A stretch of 64,000 bases of DNA from contig NZ_CP126994.1 of the NCBI RefSeq assembly GCF_030252425.1, positions 3,343,001 through 3,407,000 of the forward strand, read 5' to 3'. Position numbers and translations under genes: made by a program. Positions 33,362-41,719 of the stretch are shown piece by piece. This stretch comes from Acidisoma sp. PAMC 29798 (GTDB taxonomy: Bacteria; Pseudomonadota; Alphaproteobacteria; Acetobacterales; Acetobacteraceae). The notes under the pieces were generated by a model that saw only the letters and a list, made by a program, of their open reading frames with translations, did not search any database and was not told the DNA's origin. The first letter of the stretch is position 1. Each line of letters begins with the position of its first letter.

Positions 33362-34018
33362 TCATCTCACCCAGCGCACCACATCCGCCCAGCGGCTTTC
33401 GATCGCCACAGCACCAGCCGCCATCAAGGTCGCGCCAATCACCGGCCCGGAATGGCTGCCGCCGGTAAAGCCGATGGCCGTCATTCCGGCGGCGACCGCG
33501 CCCATCACGCCGAAGGGTGAATCTTCAATGACGACACAGCGCTCCGGCGCCACGCCCATGCGCGCCGCCGCGTGCAGAAAGAGATCCGGCGCCGGCTTGC
33601 CGCGCGTGACATCACTGGAACTGAAGATCGCATGCGGCTCGAAGTAAGGCGAGATCTCGGTCACCGACAGACTGAAGGCGATGCGTTCATGCGAAGAGGA
33701 CGATGCTACGCAACGGCGCGTGGAAGTGGCGTCCAGGAAGGCTTTTAACCCCGTCGTCGCGGACAGATGCTCGCCGAACAGGACACGCGTCGCGGGCCAG
33801 AGGTCGGTGCCGACCGAAGGGCCGATGACATGGCCGGTTTCCCGCTCGATGCGGGCCAGGATGTCGGCCTGCTTCATGCCTATACAGCCCGCGATGGTGT
33901 CGAGCGACACCTCGATCCCCTGGGCCCGCAGCACGTTTTGCATGGCGCGGCTCGACAGGACCTCACTATCCACCAGCACGCCGTCACAGTCGAAGATGAT
34001 CAGGTCGATCGGGTTCAT
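33362..34018 (-). CDS. HAD family phosphatase (subfamily IA)
   Basis: A 218-residue haloacid dehalogenase-type phosphatase. The nucleophile motif is FDCDGVLVDSE (Asp10, Asp12), motif II is in VASSSSHERI, the lysine in RGKPAPDLFLHAA, and the acidic motif in CVVIEDSPFGVMGAVAAGMT. The helical cap places it with beta-phosphoglucomutase/6-phosphogluconate phosphatase-like proteins. It is the last gene of the liv-like minus-strand operon (ATGA overlap with the AKR-RidA gene), suggesting it dephosphorylates a pathway intermediate. Confidence 0.88.
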   Translation of the reverse strand: MNPIDLIIFDCDGVLVDSEVLSSRAMQNVLRAQGIEVSLDTIAGCIGMKQADILARIERETGHVIGPSVGTDLWPATRVLFGEHLSATTGLKAFLDATSTRRCVASSSSHERIAFSLSVTEISPYFEPHAIFSSSDVTRGKPAPDLFLHAAARMGVAPERCVVIEDSPFGVMGAVAAGMTAIGFTGGSHSGPVIGATLMAAGAVAIESRWADVVRWVR

Positions 34019-35481
34019 GGCGCGGTCACCTCCGCCTCGGCTTCGATCTCGACTTCATAGTCGCCAATCAGATTGCCAACTTCGAACAGCGTGTTCGCGG
34101 GCATGATCGTGCCGAAGACCCGGCCATGAGCGCGGGCAACAGGCTCCCACTGCGACACGTCACGCAGATAGATGCGGGTGCGGACCACATCCTCCATCGT
34201 GCCACCCAGCGCCGCGATCGCGGCGGCGATCTTGTCCAGGATATAGGTCGCCTGAGCGCCCGCATGACTTGGTGCGACACGGCGGTCCGCCCCATGGGTC
34301 GCCGTGGTGCCGGACACGCAGATGCGACCACCGACGCGCGTCGCCCGGCTGTAGCCGGCCAGCGGCTCCCACACACTGCCCGATGACACCCGCGATCGGC
34401 CGGGACGCCCCGGCACGGGCTCGGCCCGGTAGACGCTGGGAATGGCACCCAGATGATGGCTGAGATCGCCGGAGGCCGTGAGATAGGGCGGGCGGCGATA
34501 TTCATCACCACAGTCACCGGGGATCGGCATCGTGGCCGTGAAGGCGGTGTCGAGCCGCGCCCTATCCTCCGCGTCGAGCGTGACAGAAAACACCCGGGCA
34601 TTGTCGGCGCGATGCTCGCTCTCCGTGATCCGGGCGCCGATGATCGCGGCCGCCACCGCCGGATGATCGAGCACCCAGCGCGTAGCGACATTGGAGAGGG
34701 AAACGCCATGCTTTGCGGCAATGGCCGCCGCCGCTGTCAGGATGCCCTGGAAACCCGCCCAGCCGCCGGCCGCATCGATGAAGCGCTTGTATTTGGAGCG
34801 GCTCCAATCCGGCATCGTGTCCGGTTCCGGCCTGCCAAGCCAGGTCTCGGACAGGAATCCGCCGCAGAGTGTGCCGTAGGCCAGCAGCCGCACGCCGGTT
34901 CGCGCGCAGAGGTCCGACAGCGCACCAGCGGCGCGGCGATCCAGGAGGGAGAAGGAGATCTGGTTGGTCGCCACGGGAATGCCGTCCGCCAGCGCCAGCT
35001 CCAGATGCGCGGCATCGAAATTGGTGACGCCGATGGCGCCGATCAGGCCTTCCTCGCGCAGCGCGTTCATTTCATGCAAAGCATCCAGCCAGGCCGGATG
35101 CGCGAAAGTCCACCAATGAAACTGAAGGAGGTCCACCCGGCTGACGCCCAGCCTGTCGAGCCGATCCTGCACGCCTTTGCGCACGATCTCGGCGGTCATC
35201 GGTCCGGGCGGCGGGCACCATTTGGTGCAGGCGACCGGACGCGGCGCCCCGGCATGGCGCGCCAGAAGCCGCCCCATGATCAACTCGGCGCTGCCATAAT
35301 GATCGGCCATGTCGAAGCTCTCGAACCCTGCCGCGACATAGCCTTCAAGCGCATCGGCGGCCTGATCGACATCGAGTGCTTGGCCGGTCTTTTCGATATC
35401 CGCGACCTGCCACAGGCCGCAGACCAGGCGGTTCAGGCTCAGCGTCTCCGTCACTTGGATGCGTTCAGGTACGATCGACAT
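34015..35481 (-). CDS. Aldo/keto reductase fused to a RidA-like domain
   Basis: A 488-residue two-domain protein from the ATG at 35481. Residues 1 to about 325 form an aldo/keto reductase: FDMADHYGSAE (catalytic Asp and Tyr), VACTKWCPPPG (Lys) and DLLQFHWWTF (His). Residues about 350-488 are a RidA/YjgF-like domain with ICVSGTTATHG, a helix with AAIAALGGTMEDVVRTRIYL and EVEIEAEAEV. The active-site Arg of deaminating RidA (in PARSCVEV of E. coli) is replaced by Asn (MPANTLFEV), so imine hydrolysis is doubtful and a ligand-binding role is more likely. It overlaps the permease gene by 17 bp. Confidence 0.88.
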   Translation of the reverse strand: MSIVPERIQVTETLSLNRLVCGLWQVADIEKTGQALDVDQAADALEGYVAAGFESFDMADHYGSAELIMGRLLARHAGAPRPVACTKWCPPPGPMTAEIVRKGVQDRLDRLGVSRVDLLQFHWWTFAHPAWLDALHEMNALREEGLIGAIGVTNFDAAHLELALADGIPVATNQISFSLLDRRAAGALSDLCARTGVRLLAYGTLCGGFLSETWLGRPEPDTMPDWSRSKYKRFIDAAGGWAGFQGILTAAAAIAAKHGVSLSNVATRWVLDHPAVAAAIIGARITESEHRADNARVFSVTLDAEDRARLDTAFTATMPIPGDCGDEYRRPPYLTASGDLSHHLGAIPSVYRAEPVPGRPGRSRVSSGSVWEPLAGYSRATRVGGRICVSGTTATHGADRRVAPSHAGAQATYILDKIAAAIAALGGTMEDVVRTRIYLRDVSQWEPVARAHGRVFGTIMPANTLFEVGNLIGDYEVEIEAEAEVTAP

Positions 35482-36466
35482 GCGGCAATCCATTTGCGGT
35501 TGGAGCTTTGGCAGGCGCGGCTTTGAGGTGGCGGGAGACGATCTTGACCTCGCCCAAAATCCCACGCGGCCGCAGCAGCAGAATGGCGCAGAGGGCGACG
35601 CCGATCATGACGATCTGGAGGGAGGCCGCGCGCGCTTGGCTCTCGGCCGGCACGACGGCGGCAATGGCGCTGGCCGAGACCGCCCATAGGCCCCAGACGA
35701 CGACGGCGCCGAGGATGGCGCCCCGGTTATTACCCGAACCGCCGACGATCAGCATCACCCAGACCTGGAAGGTCAGCATCGGCAGGTAATTATCCGGGGC
35801 GATGAAGCCGATGAAATGCGCCTGCGCCGCACCGCCTAGGCCCATGATGGCACCGCCGATGGCAAAAGCCTGGAGCCGGAACCGCAGGGGGTTCTTGCCG
35901 AGCGCCGCCGCCGCCGTCTCATCCTCTCGGATGGCGCGCAGCACGCGGCCCCAGGGGCTTCGCCCTAACCGCTCCAACGCAAGGTAGAGCGCGACCACGA
36001 CCACGATCATGACGGCGAGATTGAGCGCGCCGAACAGGGAGCGATCGGCCGCGAAACCGGCAAAGGGCCGCGGAATGAAGGCGATGCCGAAAGAGCCGCC
36101 GGTGACCCATTGCAGATTGAGCATGCAGAGCTGCACCACCACGGCAAAGCCGAAGGTCGCGATGGCCAGATAATCGGCCCGGAGCCGGATGGTGATGGCA
36201 CCCAGCAGAAGGGTCGCGAGACCGGCGGCGAGCGCGCCCCCGGCCCAGCCGACCGCGATGGGCAGGCCGAATCCGCCTAGGCGATCGGCGGCATGGGGCG
36301 TGGTGAGCAAGGCCGAGACATAGGCGCCGATGGCCACGAAGCCGGACACGCCGACATTGAAGAGACCGGTCTGGCCCCATTGCACATTCAGCCCGAGGCA
36401 GATGACGGCATAGGTCAGCGCAACCGTCATGAAAAACGCGCCATAGCTGAACAGATCGAGAATCAT
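35465..36466 (-). CDS. Branched-chain amino acid-class ABC transporter permease (LivM-like)
   Basis: About 333 residues from the ATG at 36466, which overlaps the livH-like stop as ATGA; longer in-frame readings are not favoured. LGLNVQWGQTGLFNVGVSGF, VLRAIREDETAAAALGKNPL and the C-terminal GNNRGAILGAVVVWGLWAVS are LivM signatures, with about ten hydrophobic segments. It is the second membrane subunit of the transporter whose receptor gene is at 40447-41712. The ligand may be a carbonyl or sugar-like compound rather than an amino acid, given the two aldo/keto reductases. Confidence 0.9.
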   Translation of the reverse strand: MILDLFSYGAFFMTVALTYAVICLGLNVQWGQTGLFNVGVSGFVAIGAYVSALLTTPHAADRLGGFGLPIAVGWAGGALAAGLATLLLGAITIRLRADYLAIATFGFAVVVQLCMLNLQWVTGGSFGIAFIPRPFAGFAADRSLFGALNLAVMIVVVVALYLALERLGRSPWGRVLRAIREDETAAAALGKNPLRFRLQAFAIGGAIMGLGGAAQAHFIGFIAPDNYLPMLTFQVWVMLIVGGSGNNRGAILGAVVVWGLWAVSASAIAAVVPAESQARAASLQIVMIGVALCAILLLRPRGILGEVKIVSRHLKAAPAKAPTANGLPHVDRT

Positions 36467-37374
36467 GCCGCTCTTCCGAACAGGCCCTGCGGCCGCAGGA
36501 GGAGGATAAAAACGAGAATGACGAAGGCGACAGCCGACCGCCATTCGGCACCGACGAGTTGCACGGTCACCGCCTCGGCGAGGCCGACGATCAAACCTGC
36601 CAGCATCGCGCCGGGCACGCTTCCGATACCGCCGAGGATAGCGGCGGCGAACAAGGGCAGGAGCAAGTCGAGACCCATCTCCGGCCGGATTTGCACGATG
36701 AGCCCAGCCATGATGCCGGCGACACAGGCGAGACCCGCCCCCAGGATCCAGACGGTGCGGACGACGCCGCGCACGTCGATGCCAACCACGCCGGCGAGTG
36801 CCGGGTTTTCACTCACGGCGCGCATGGAGCGGCCGGCGGCCGTGCGCGTGAGCAGGAGATGAACGCTGAGCGAGAGCACAGCGGCGACGCCCAGGCACAG
36901 CAGTTGGTCGGGCGTGGCGCGCATGCCCCCGCCCAGGCGCAGCGCGATCTGCAAGTTGCTGGTGTAATAGTGGGGATTCGAAGTGAAGACGAATTCGAGC
37001 AGATTGCGCAAGGCGAGGGCCGCGCCGAAGCTCGCCATGACGAGAATGATGACGGCGCCGCGCCGGGCGCGCAGCGGGCGGAACAGAACCATATCCACCA
37101 AAAGCGCCAGCCCCGCCGTGAGCGCCACCGCCACGACCGCCGCGATCGGTAAGGACCATCCGAAGGAGAACGGCCCGATCGGCGCCGCGAGGGCGTCGGA
37201 GACATAGCCGAGCGCGCCACTGACCGCGAAGGCGAAATAGGCGCCCCAGGAGATGAACTCGCCATGCGCGAAATTGGCGAAACGAAGGATCGCATAGGTC
37301 AAGGTCACGCCGATCGCGCCGAGGCCGATCATCGACCCGGCAATCAGGCCATCCACTAAAATCTGAGCACTCAT
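36463..37374 (-). CDS. Branched-chain amino acid-class ABC transporter permease (LivH-like)
   Basis: A 303-residue membrane subunit. The N-terminus DGLIAGSMIGLGAIGVTLTY and FANFAHGEFISWGAYFAF is the LivH signature. The coupling region is RSMRAVSENPALAGVVGIDV, and ILGGIGSVPGAMLAGLIVGL closes the domain. Overlaps of 4 bp with the neighbouring ATPase and permease genes show tight coupling. Confidence 0.92.
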   Translation of the reverse strand: MSAQILVDGLIAGSMIGLGAIGVTLTYAILRFANFAHGEFISWGAYFAFAVSGALGYVSDALAAPIGPFSFGWSLPIAAVVAVALTAGLALLVDMVLFRPLRARRGAVIILVMASFGAALALRNLLEFVFTSNPHYYTSNLQIALRLGGGMRATPDQLLCLGVAAVLSLSVHLLLTRTAAGRSMRAVSENPALAGVVGIDVRGVVRTVWILGAGLACVAGIMAGLIVQIRPEMGLDLLLPLFAAAILGGIGSVPGAMLAGLIVGLAEAVTVQLVGAEWRSAVAFVILVFILLLRPQGLFGRAA

Positions 37375-38114
37375 TGCGCCACCGCCGCCGCGCGATGACG
37401 GATGCCGAGATAGAGTTCGGCGACGATGGGATCATCGGCCAGTGTCGCGGCCGGCCCTTCATGCACCACCTGCCCCTCGACCAGAATGAGAGCGCGATCG
37501 GCAATCGCCAGCGCCGCCTTGACGTTCTGCTCCACCAAGACGGTCGTGACGCCGGTCAGATTGATCGCTTTCAGCCGCCCGAATACCTCCGCGACGATTT
37601 TGGGCGAAAGGCCCGCCGATGGCTCATCGAGGATCAAAACGGAGGGCTCGACGACCAACGCCCGCGCCACGGCCAGCATCTGGCGCTGACCGCCGGAAAG
37701 CTGTCCGGCGCGATGCGTCGGCCGCGATGCGAGATCGGGGAACATATCATAGACGGCGGCGATGCGCGTTTTCCGTTTGTCTTTGGGCAAGATGTTCGCG
37801 GCAATCTGGAGGTTTTCGTGAATGGACAGTGTCGCGAAGATGTTTTCGGTTTGCGGCACGAAAGCCAAACCATGGCGGATCTTGCGATGCGCGGGCGATG
37901 CGGTGATGTCCCTGCCGTCAAGAAACACCGCGCCGGAATGCACAGGAACGAGGCCCGCAATGGTCTTGACGAGAGTCGATTTGCCGGCGCCGTTCGGGCC
38001 GAGCACGGCGACACATTCGCCCGCGCGAATCGCCATGTCGATCCCCCGGACGATCGGCAGATCCGGTTCGTATCCTGAGATCAGGCGTTGCGTTCTCAAG
38101 ACAGCAGTACTCAT
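37371..38114 (-). CDS. Branched-chain amino acid-class ABC transporter ATPase (LivF-like)
   Basis: A 247-residue ATPase. Walker A GPNGAGKSTLVKT, signature LSGGQRQMLAVARAL, Walker B LILDEPSAGLSP and switch His region VLVEQNVKAALAIADRALIL are all intact. The EQNV form is typical of LivF. It overlaps livG and livH by 4 bp each. Confidence 0.92.
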   Translation of the reverse strand: MSTAVLRTQRLISGYEPDLPIVRGIDMAIRAGECVAVLGPNGAGKSTLVKTIAGLVPVHSGAVFLDGRDITASPAHRKIRHGLAFVPQTENIFATLSIHENLQIAANILPKDKRKTRIAAVYDMFPDLASRPTHRAGQLSGGQRQMLAVARALVVEPSVLILDEPSAGLSPKIVAEVFGRLKAINLTGVTTVLVEQNVKAALAIADRALILVEGQVVHEGPAATLADDPIVAELYLGIRHRAAAVAQ

Positions 38115-38902
38115 GCGGCGCCGCCGAGATAGGCATCGATGACGGCCGGATCACGCGCGACATCGGCCGGCTTGCCCTCAGCCAGCAACTTGCCCGCCGC
38201 CATCACCACGACCCGGCTGCACAGCCGCGCCACCATGTCCATGTTATGCTCAATGAGCAGGATCGTGCGACCCTGGGCGTTCAGCGCGCTCACCCTGTCG
38301 ATGATCAGTTCCAGCAATGCCGGATTGACGCCGGCGGCCGGTTCATCGAGCAGGATCGCCTGGGGATCGGCCATCAGAATGCGCGCGAGTTCCAGCAATT
38401 TGCGCTGGCCGCCCGAAAGCACCCGCGCGGGTTCGAGCGCGAGTGGCGCGAGCAGCAGAAAGTCGAGCAGGGAACGGGCTTTTTCCTCTGCTGCCTTTTC
38501 TTCGGACGCAACGCGGCCAGGCCGTAGGAAGTTCATCCAATTCCGCTCGCCCGACTGTCCCTGAGCGCCCGTCAGCACATTTTCGAGCACCGTCATTTCT
38601 GCAAAGGGACGTGGAATCTGAAAGGTGCGGCCGATACCGCGCCCAATGCGCCGATGCGGACCTTCCTGCGAGACATCGACGCCACCAATCCAGATACCGC
38701 CCGCGCTGGGCTTCAGACTGCCGGCGATCAGATTGAACATCGTGGTCTTGCCGGCGCCGTTGGGTCCGATCAGGCCCACCATCTCGCCGCGCGCAAGGGC
38801 GATCGACACGCCGTCCACTGCGCGCATGCCGCCGAATTGCTTCACCAGATTGCGGGCTTCGAGGACAAGGCCCTCGCCGGCTAGACTGTCCTTCCCCGGC
38901 AT
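38111..38902 (-). CDS. Branched-chain amino acid-class ABC transporter ATPase (LivG-like)
   Basis: A 263-residue ATPase with Walker A GPNGAGKTTMFNLIAG, Q-loop FQIPRPFAEMTVLENV, signature LSGGQRKLLELARIL, Walker B ILLDEPAAGVNP and LLIEHNMDMVARLCSRVVVM. IEHNMD and the NPAL stretch mark it as LivG-type. It is the promoter-proximal gene of the minus-strand operon. A 125-bp gap with an inverted repeat separates it from the divergent TIGR04076 gene. Confidence 0.92.
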   Translation of the reverse strand: MPGKDSLAGEGLVLEARNLVKQFGGMRAVDGVSIALARGEMVGLIGPNGAGKTTMFNLIAGSLKPSAGGIWIGGVDVSQEGPHRRIGRGIGRTFQIPRPFAEMTVLENVLTGAQGQSGERNWMNFLRPGRVASEEKAAEEKARSLLDFLLLAPLALEPARVLSGGQRKLLELARILMADPQAILLDEPAAGVNPALLELIIDRVSALNAQGRTILLIEHNMDMVARLCSRVVVMAAGKLLAEGKPADVARDPAVIDAYLGGAA

Positions 38903-38957
38903 AACAGACTCACCCTATGATCGCCCGAGCAACTGTTTGCGGTATTTTGACGGGCGG

Positions 38958-38976
38958 TCATAGACATTGACTATGA
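38958..38976. promoter_or_regulatory. Inverted repeat in the divergent livG/TIGR04076 promoter
   Basis: TCATAG at 38958-38963 and CTATGA at 38971-38976 form a perfect dyad with a 7-base spacer, containing a T-N11-A pattern of the LysR-box kind (38961-38973). It is placed to control both the liv-like operon and the divergent AKR/receptor genes. No regulator gene is present in this island, so the protein would be encoded elsewhere. Confidence 0.35.
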
Positions 38977-39028
38977 GGAAAACGTCAAGTAGCAGCGATG
39001 GGTCGCGCCTGGCGGAGGATGACCGGCC

Positions 39029-39385
39029 ATGACTGACGCTAAAGCGGGTGACGATAGTTTCGAACTCTATGATCTCCGCGTCGATGTCGTGGCCCCGACC
39101 GGCGGCGCGATCTATTGCGGCGCCAAACCCGGCGATCATTTTGAATTGCGCGGCGAGATGCTGTTTCTGCCGCCCGGCCAAGGCATGTCCCTCTATTCCC
39201 TGGCCTCCGTGCTGCCCTTGCTGGCCGCCAAGCAGCGCCCGAGCGACCGCAACGACTGGATGACCACCGATACCGAAATCGCCTGCCCCGATCCGCACTG
39301 CTGCACCCGACTGCGGATCACGCGCCTTGGCTTGCGCCGGTTCAGTCACGGGGAGACCACGGCGGTTCCCCTTCCGCCAGTTTGA
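39029..39385 (+). CDS. TIGR04076 family protein
   Basis: A 118-residue protein with the layout of the TIGR04076 family: GAIYCGAKPGDHFELRGEML in the first half, a helix over SLASVLPLLAAKQRP, and cysteine-containing DTEIACPDPHCCTRLRITRL near the end. Function is unknown; cysteines 29, 86 and 91-92 could bind metal. It starts the plus-strand arm of the island, 8 bp before the aldo/keto reductase gene, so it is probably part of the pathway. Confidence 0.7.
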   Translation: MTDAKAGDDSFELYDLRVDVVAPTGGAIYCGAKPGDHFELRGEMLFLPPGQGMSLYSLASVLPLLAAKQRPSDRNDWMTTDTEIACPDPHCCTRLRITRLGLRRFSHGETTAVPLPPV

Positions 39386-39392
39386 CAGGGCA

Positions 39393-40436
39393 ATGATGCA
39401 ACGCGCGCGACTGGCGTCGGACCACGAGATGTCGCGCGTCATCCGGGGCGGCTGGCAGATGGCGGGCGGCCATGGCGACATCCGCCCGGCCGAGGCGATC
39501 CTGGACATGATCGCCTTTGCCGATGCCGGCATCACCTGCTTCGACTGCGCGGATATCTACACTGGCGTCGAGGATCTGATCGGCGCGTTTCGTGAGCGCT
39601 ACCGGGACATGCGCGGCGCCGAAGCACTTGAGCAGATCAAGGTCCATACGAAATTCGTGCCTGACCTCGATAGTCTGACGCGCATCACCAAAGCCGATGT
39701 CGCGCGTATCATCGACCGGTCGCTGCAACGCCTGCGCACCGAGCGGCTCGACCTCGTGCAATTCCATTGGTGGGACTATGATGCACCCCGCTGGCTCGAA
39801 ACCGCAGGCTGGCTGGGCGAATTGAGAAAAGCTGGAAAGATCCGGCACATCGGCGGCACCAATTTCGACACCGCGCATATGGTGGCGATCGTGAACAGCG
39901 GCGTGCCCCTCGTCTCGATGCAGGTGCAATACTCCTTGCTCGATCGCAGACCCGAGACAGCAATGATTACCGCCGCCGCCGAACGCGGCATGTCGCTGTT
40001 GTGCTATGGCACCGTGGCCGGCGGTTTCCTCAGCGACGCCTGGCTTGGCCGCACGGAGCCCAGCTCGCCGCTGGAGAACCGCTCGCTCGTCAAATACAAG
40101 CTGATCATTGACGATTTTGGGGGCTGGGATCTGTTGCAGACCTTGCTCTCAGCGCTGCGCGCCATCGCCGACCGGCATGGTACGGACATCGCGACGATCG
40201 CGAGCGCCGCCATCTTGGCGAGGCCCGGCGTCGGCGCGGTGATTGTGGGCGCACGCAACCGCGCGCATCTGGCGTCCAACCTGGCTATTTCGGATGTCAT
40301 GCTGACGGGGGCGGATCTCGCCGAGATCGACGCTGTGCTCGCGCGGGCGAATCCGATCGACGGCGACGTCTATACGCAGGAGCGTGATCGCAGCGGGCGG
40401 CACGGCGCCATCATGAAATATAACCTCAGCAATTAG
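39393..40436 (+). CDS. Aldo/keto reductase
   Basis: About 347 residues from the ATG at 39393; an ATG directly after it is equally possible, and longer readings overlap the TIGR04076 gene. The catalytic tetrad is visible: FDCADIYTGVE (Asp, Tyr), KVHTKFVPD (Lys) and DLVQFHWWDYD (His). The sequence is a clear paralogue of the AKR half of the fusion at 34015-35481 (QFHWW, IGGTNFDTAH/IGVTNFDAAH, LLCYGTVAGGFLSDAWLGR/LLAYGTLCGGFLSETWLGR) but lacks a RidA domain. It is followed 10 bp later by the receptor gene. Confidence 0.9.
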   Translation: MMQRARLASDHEMSRVIRGGWQMAGGHGDIRPAEAILDMIAFADAGITCFDCADIYTGVEDLIGAFRERYRDMRGAEALEQIKVHTKFVPDLDSLTRITKADVARIIDRSLQRLRTERLDLVQFHWWDYDAPRWLETAGWLGELRKAGKIRHIGGTNFDTAHMVAIVNSGVPLVSMQVQYSLLDRRPETAMITAAAERGMSLLCYGTVAGGFLSDAWLGRTEPSSPLENRSLVKYKLIIDDFGGWDLLQTLLSALRAIADRHGTDIATIASAAILARPGVGAVIVGARNRAHLASNLAISDVMLTGADLAEIDAVLARANPIDGDVYTQERDRSGRHGAIMKYNLSN

Positions 40437-40446
40437 GAGACCTAAG

Positions 40447-41712
40447 ATGAAAGGCCCACTCATCAGCGCGGCGATCCTCGCCTTGCTTGCCACCACCGCC
40501 GCCGCGCCCGCTATGGCCGCGAGTTGTGACATCACCGTCGGCATGGTGATGCCATTGACGGGACCGGCCGGCGCCTATGGCCAGGCAGGCGCCAAAGCGG
40601 TGGACATGGCCTTTCGCGATTTCAACGATGCCGGCGGCGTCCATGGCTGCCATCTGAACACCGACGCGCGCGACAGTGAAAGCCAAGGCACGGTGGCGGT
40701 CGATCAGGCAACGCAGCTCGTCGATATCAAGAAAGTGCCGGTGATCATCGGCGGCATCATCTCCTCCGAATCGATCCCGATCCTGACATCGGTCACGGCG
40801 CCCGCGCACGTGGTGCAGGTGTCGCCTGCCTCCTCCTCACCGACGCTCACCCAGCTCTGCGAGCAGGGCAAGACCAATGGCGTGTTCTTCCGCACCATTA
40901 CCTCGGACGCATTGCAGGGCACGGCGGCGGCGAAATTCGCGATCGATAGCGGATTAAAGAAAGTCGCCATCATCGACGTCAATAACGATTTCGGCGTCAA
41001 CATGGTGCGCGAGTTCTCCTCGGCTTACAAAAAACTCGGCGGCACCATCACCTCTATCACGCCGTATAATCCGAGCCAGGCGAGCTATTCGGCCGAGGCC
41101 AGCAGTGCGATGGCCGGCGACCCCGATGCGCTCTATCTCGTGAGCTATCCCGTTGATGGCGCGACGATCGCGCGCGCCTGGATCTCGGGCGGTGGTCCGC
41201 AGAAATTCCTGCTCAACGACGGAATGAATTCGCCGGACTTCATCAGCGCGGTCGGCGCCAAATACCTCAACGACGCCTACGGCACCTCCTCGGGTACCGA
41301 CGAAACCGCCTCGACAAAATACTTCTACAGCAATTTCACGGCTTTTTCCGGCGGCATCAAGCCCGAGGCACCCGCCGCAGACCGATCCTATGATGCCGGG
41401 GCGATCGTGGCCCTCGCTATCGCCAAAGCGGGCAAAGGGGATGCGGCGGCCATTAAGGCGGCGATCCCGGAAGTCGTGGCACCAGGCGGCACGCCGATCT
41501 ATGCCGGCAAGGACGAGTTCACCAAGGCCCTGGCCTTGATCGCTGCTGGCAAGCCGATCCGCTATGAGGGCGTCATCGGCCCGATCGACTTCGATCACTG
41601 CGGCGATATCACAGGCCCGTTCCGCCTATGGCGCATTCAAGGTGGCGACATCAAAACCGTCGGGCAGATGAGCGCCGAAGACGTGATGAAGATCACGACC
41701 GGCGCCCCTTGA
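40447..41712 (+). CDS. Branched-chain amino acid-class ABC transporter substrate-binding protein
   Basis: A 421-residue periplasmic receptor (Peripla_BP_6/LivJ-like) with a signal peptide MKGPLISAAILALLATTAAA and cleavage after AMAAS. The mature protein begins CDITVGMVMPLTGPAGAYGQ and contains FRTITSDALQGTAAAKFAID and KKVAIIDVNNDFGVNMVREF. It supplies the receptor for the permeases and ATPases encoded on the opposite strand, completing the importer. The ligand is unknown. Confidence 0.92.
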   Translation: MKGPLISAAILALLATTAAAPAMAASCDITVGMVMPLTGPAGAYGQAGAKAVDMAFRDFNDAGGVHGCHLNTDARDSESQGTVAVDQATQLVDIKKVPVIIGGIISSESIPILTSVTAPAHVVQVSPASSSPTLTQLCEQGKTNGVFFRTITSDALQGTAAAKFAIDSGLKKVAIIDVNNDFGVNMVREFSSAYKKLGGTITSITPYNPSQASYSAEASSAMAGDPDALYLVSYPVDGATIARAWISGGGPQKFLLNDGMNSPDFISAVGAKYLNDAYGTSSGTDETASTKYFYSNFTAFSGGIKPEAPAADRSYDAGAIVALAIAKAGKGDAAAIKAAIPEVVAPGGTPIYAGKDEFTKALALIAAGKPIRYEGVIGPIDFDHCGDITGPFRLWRIQGGDIKTVGQMSAEDVMKITTGAP

Positions 41713-41719
41713 TGGCCGC

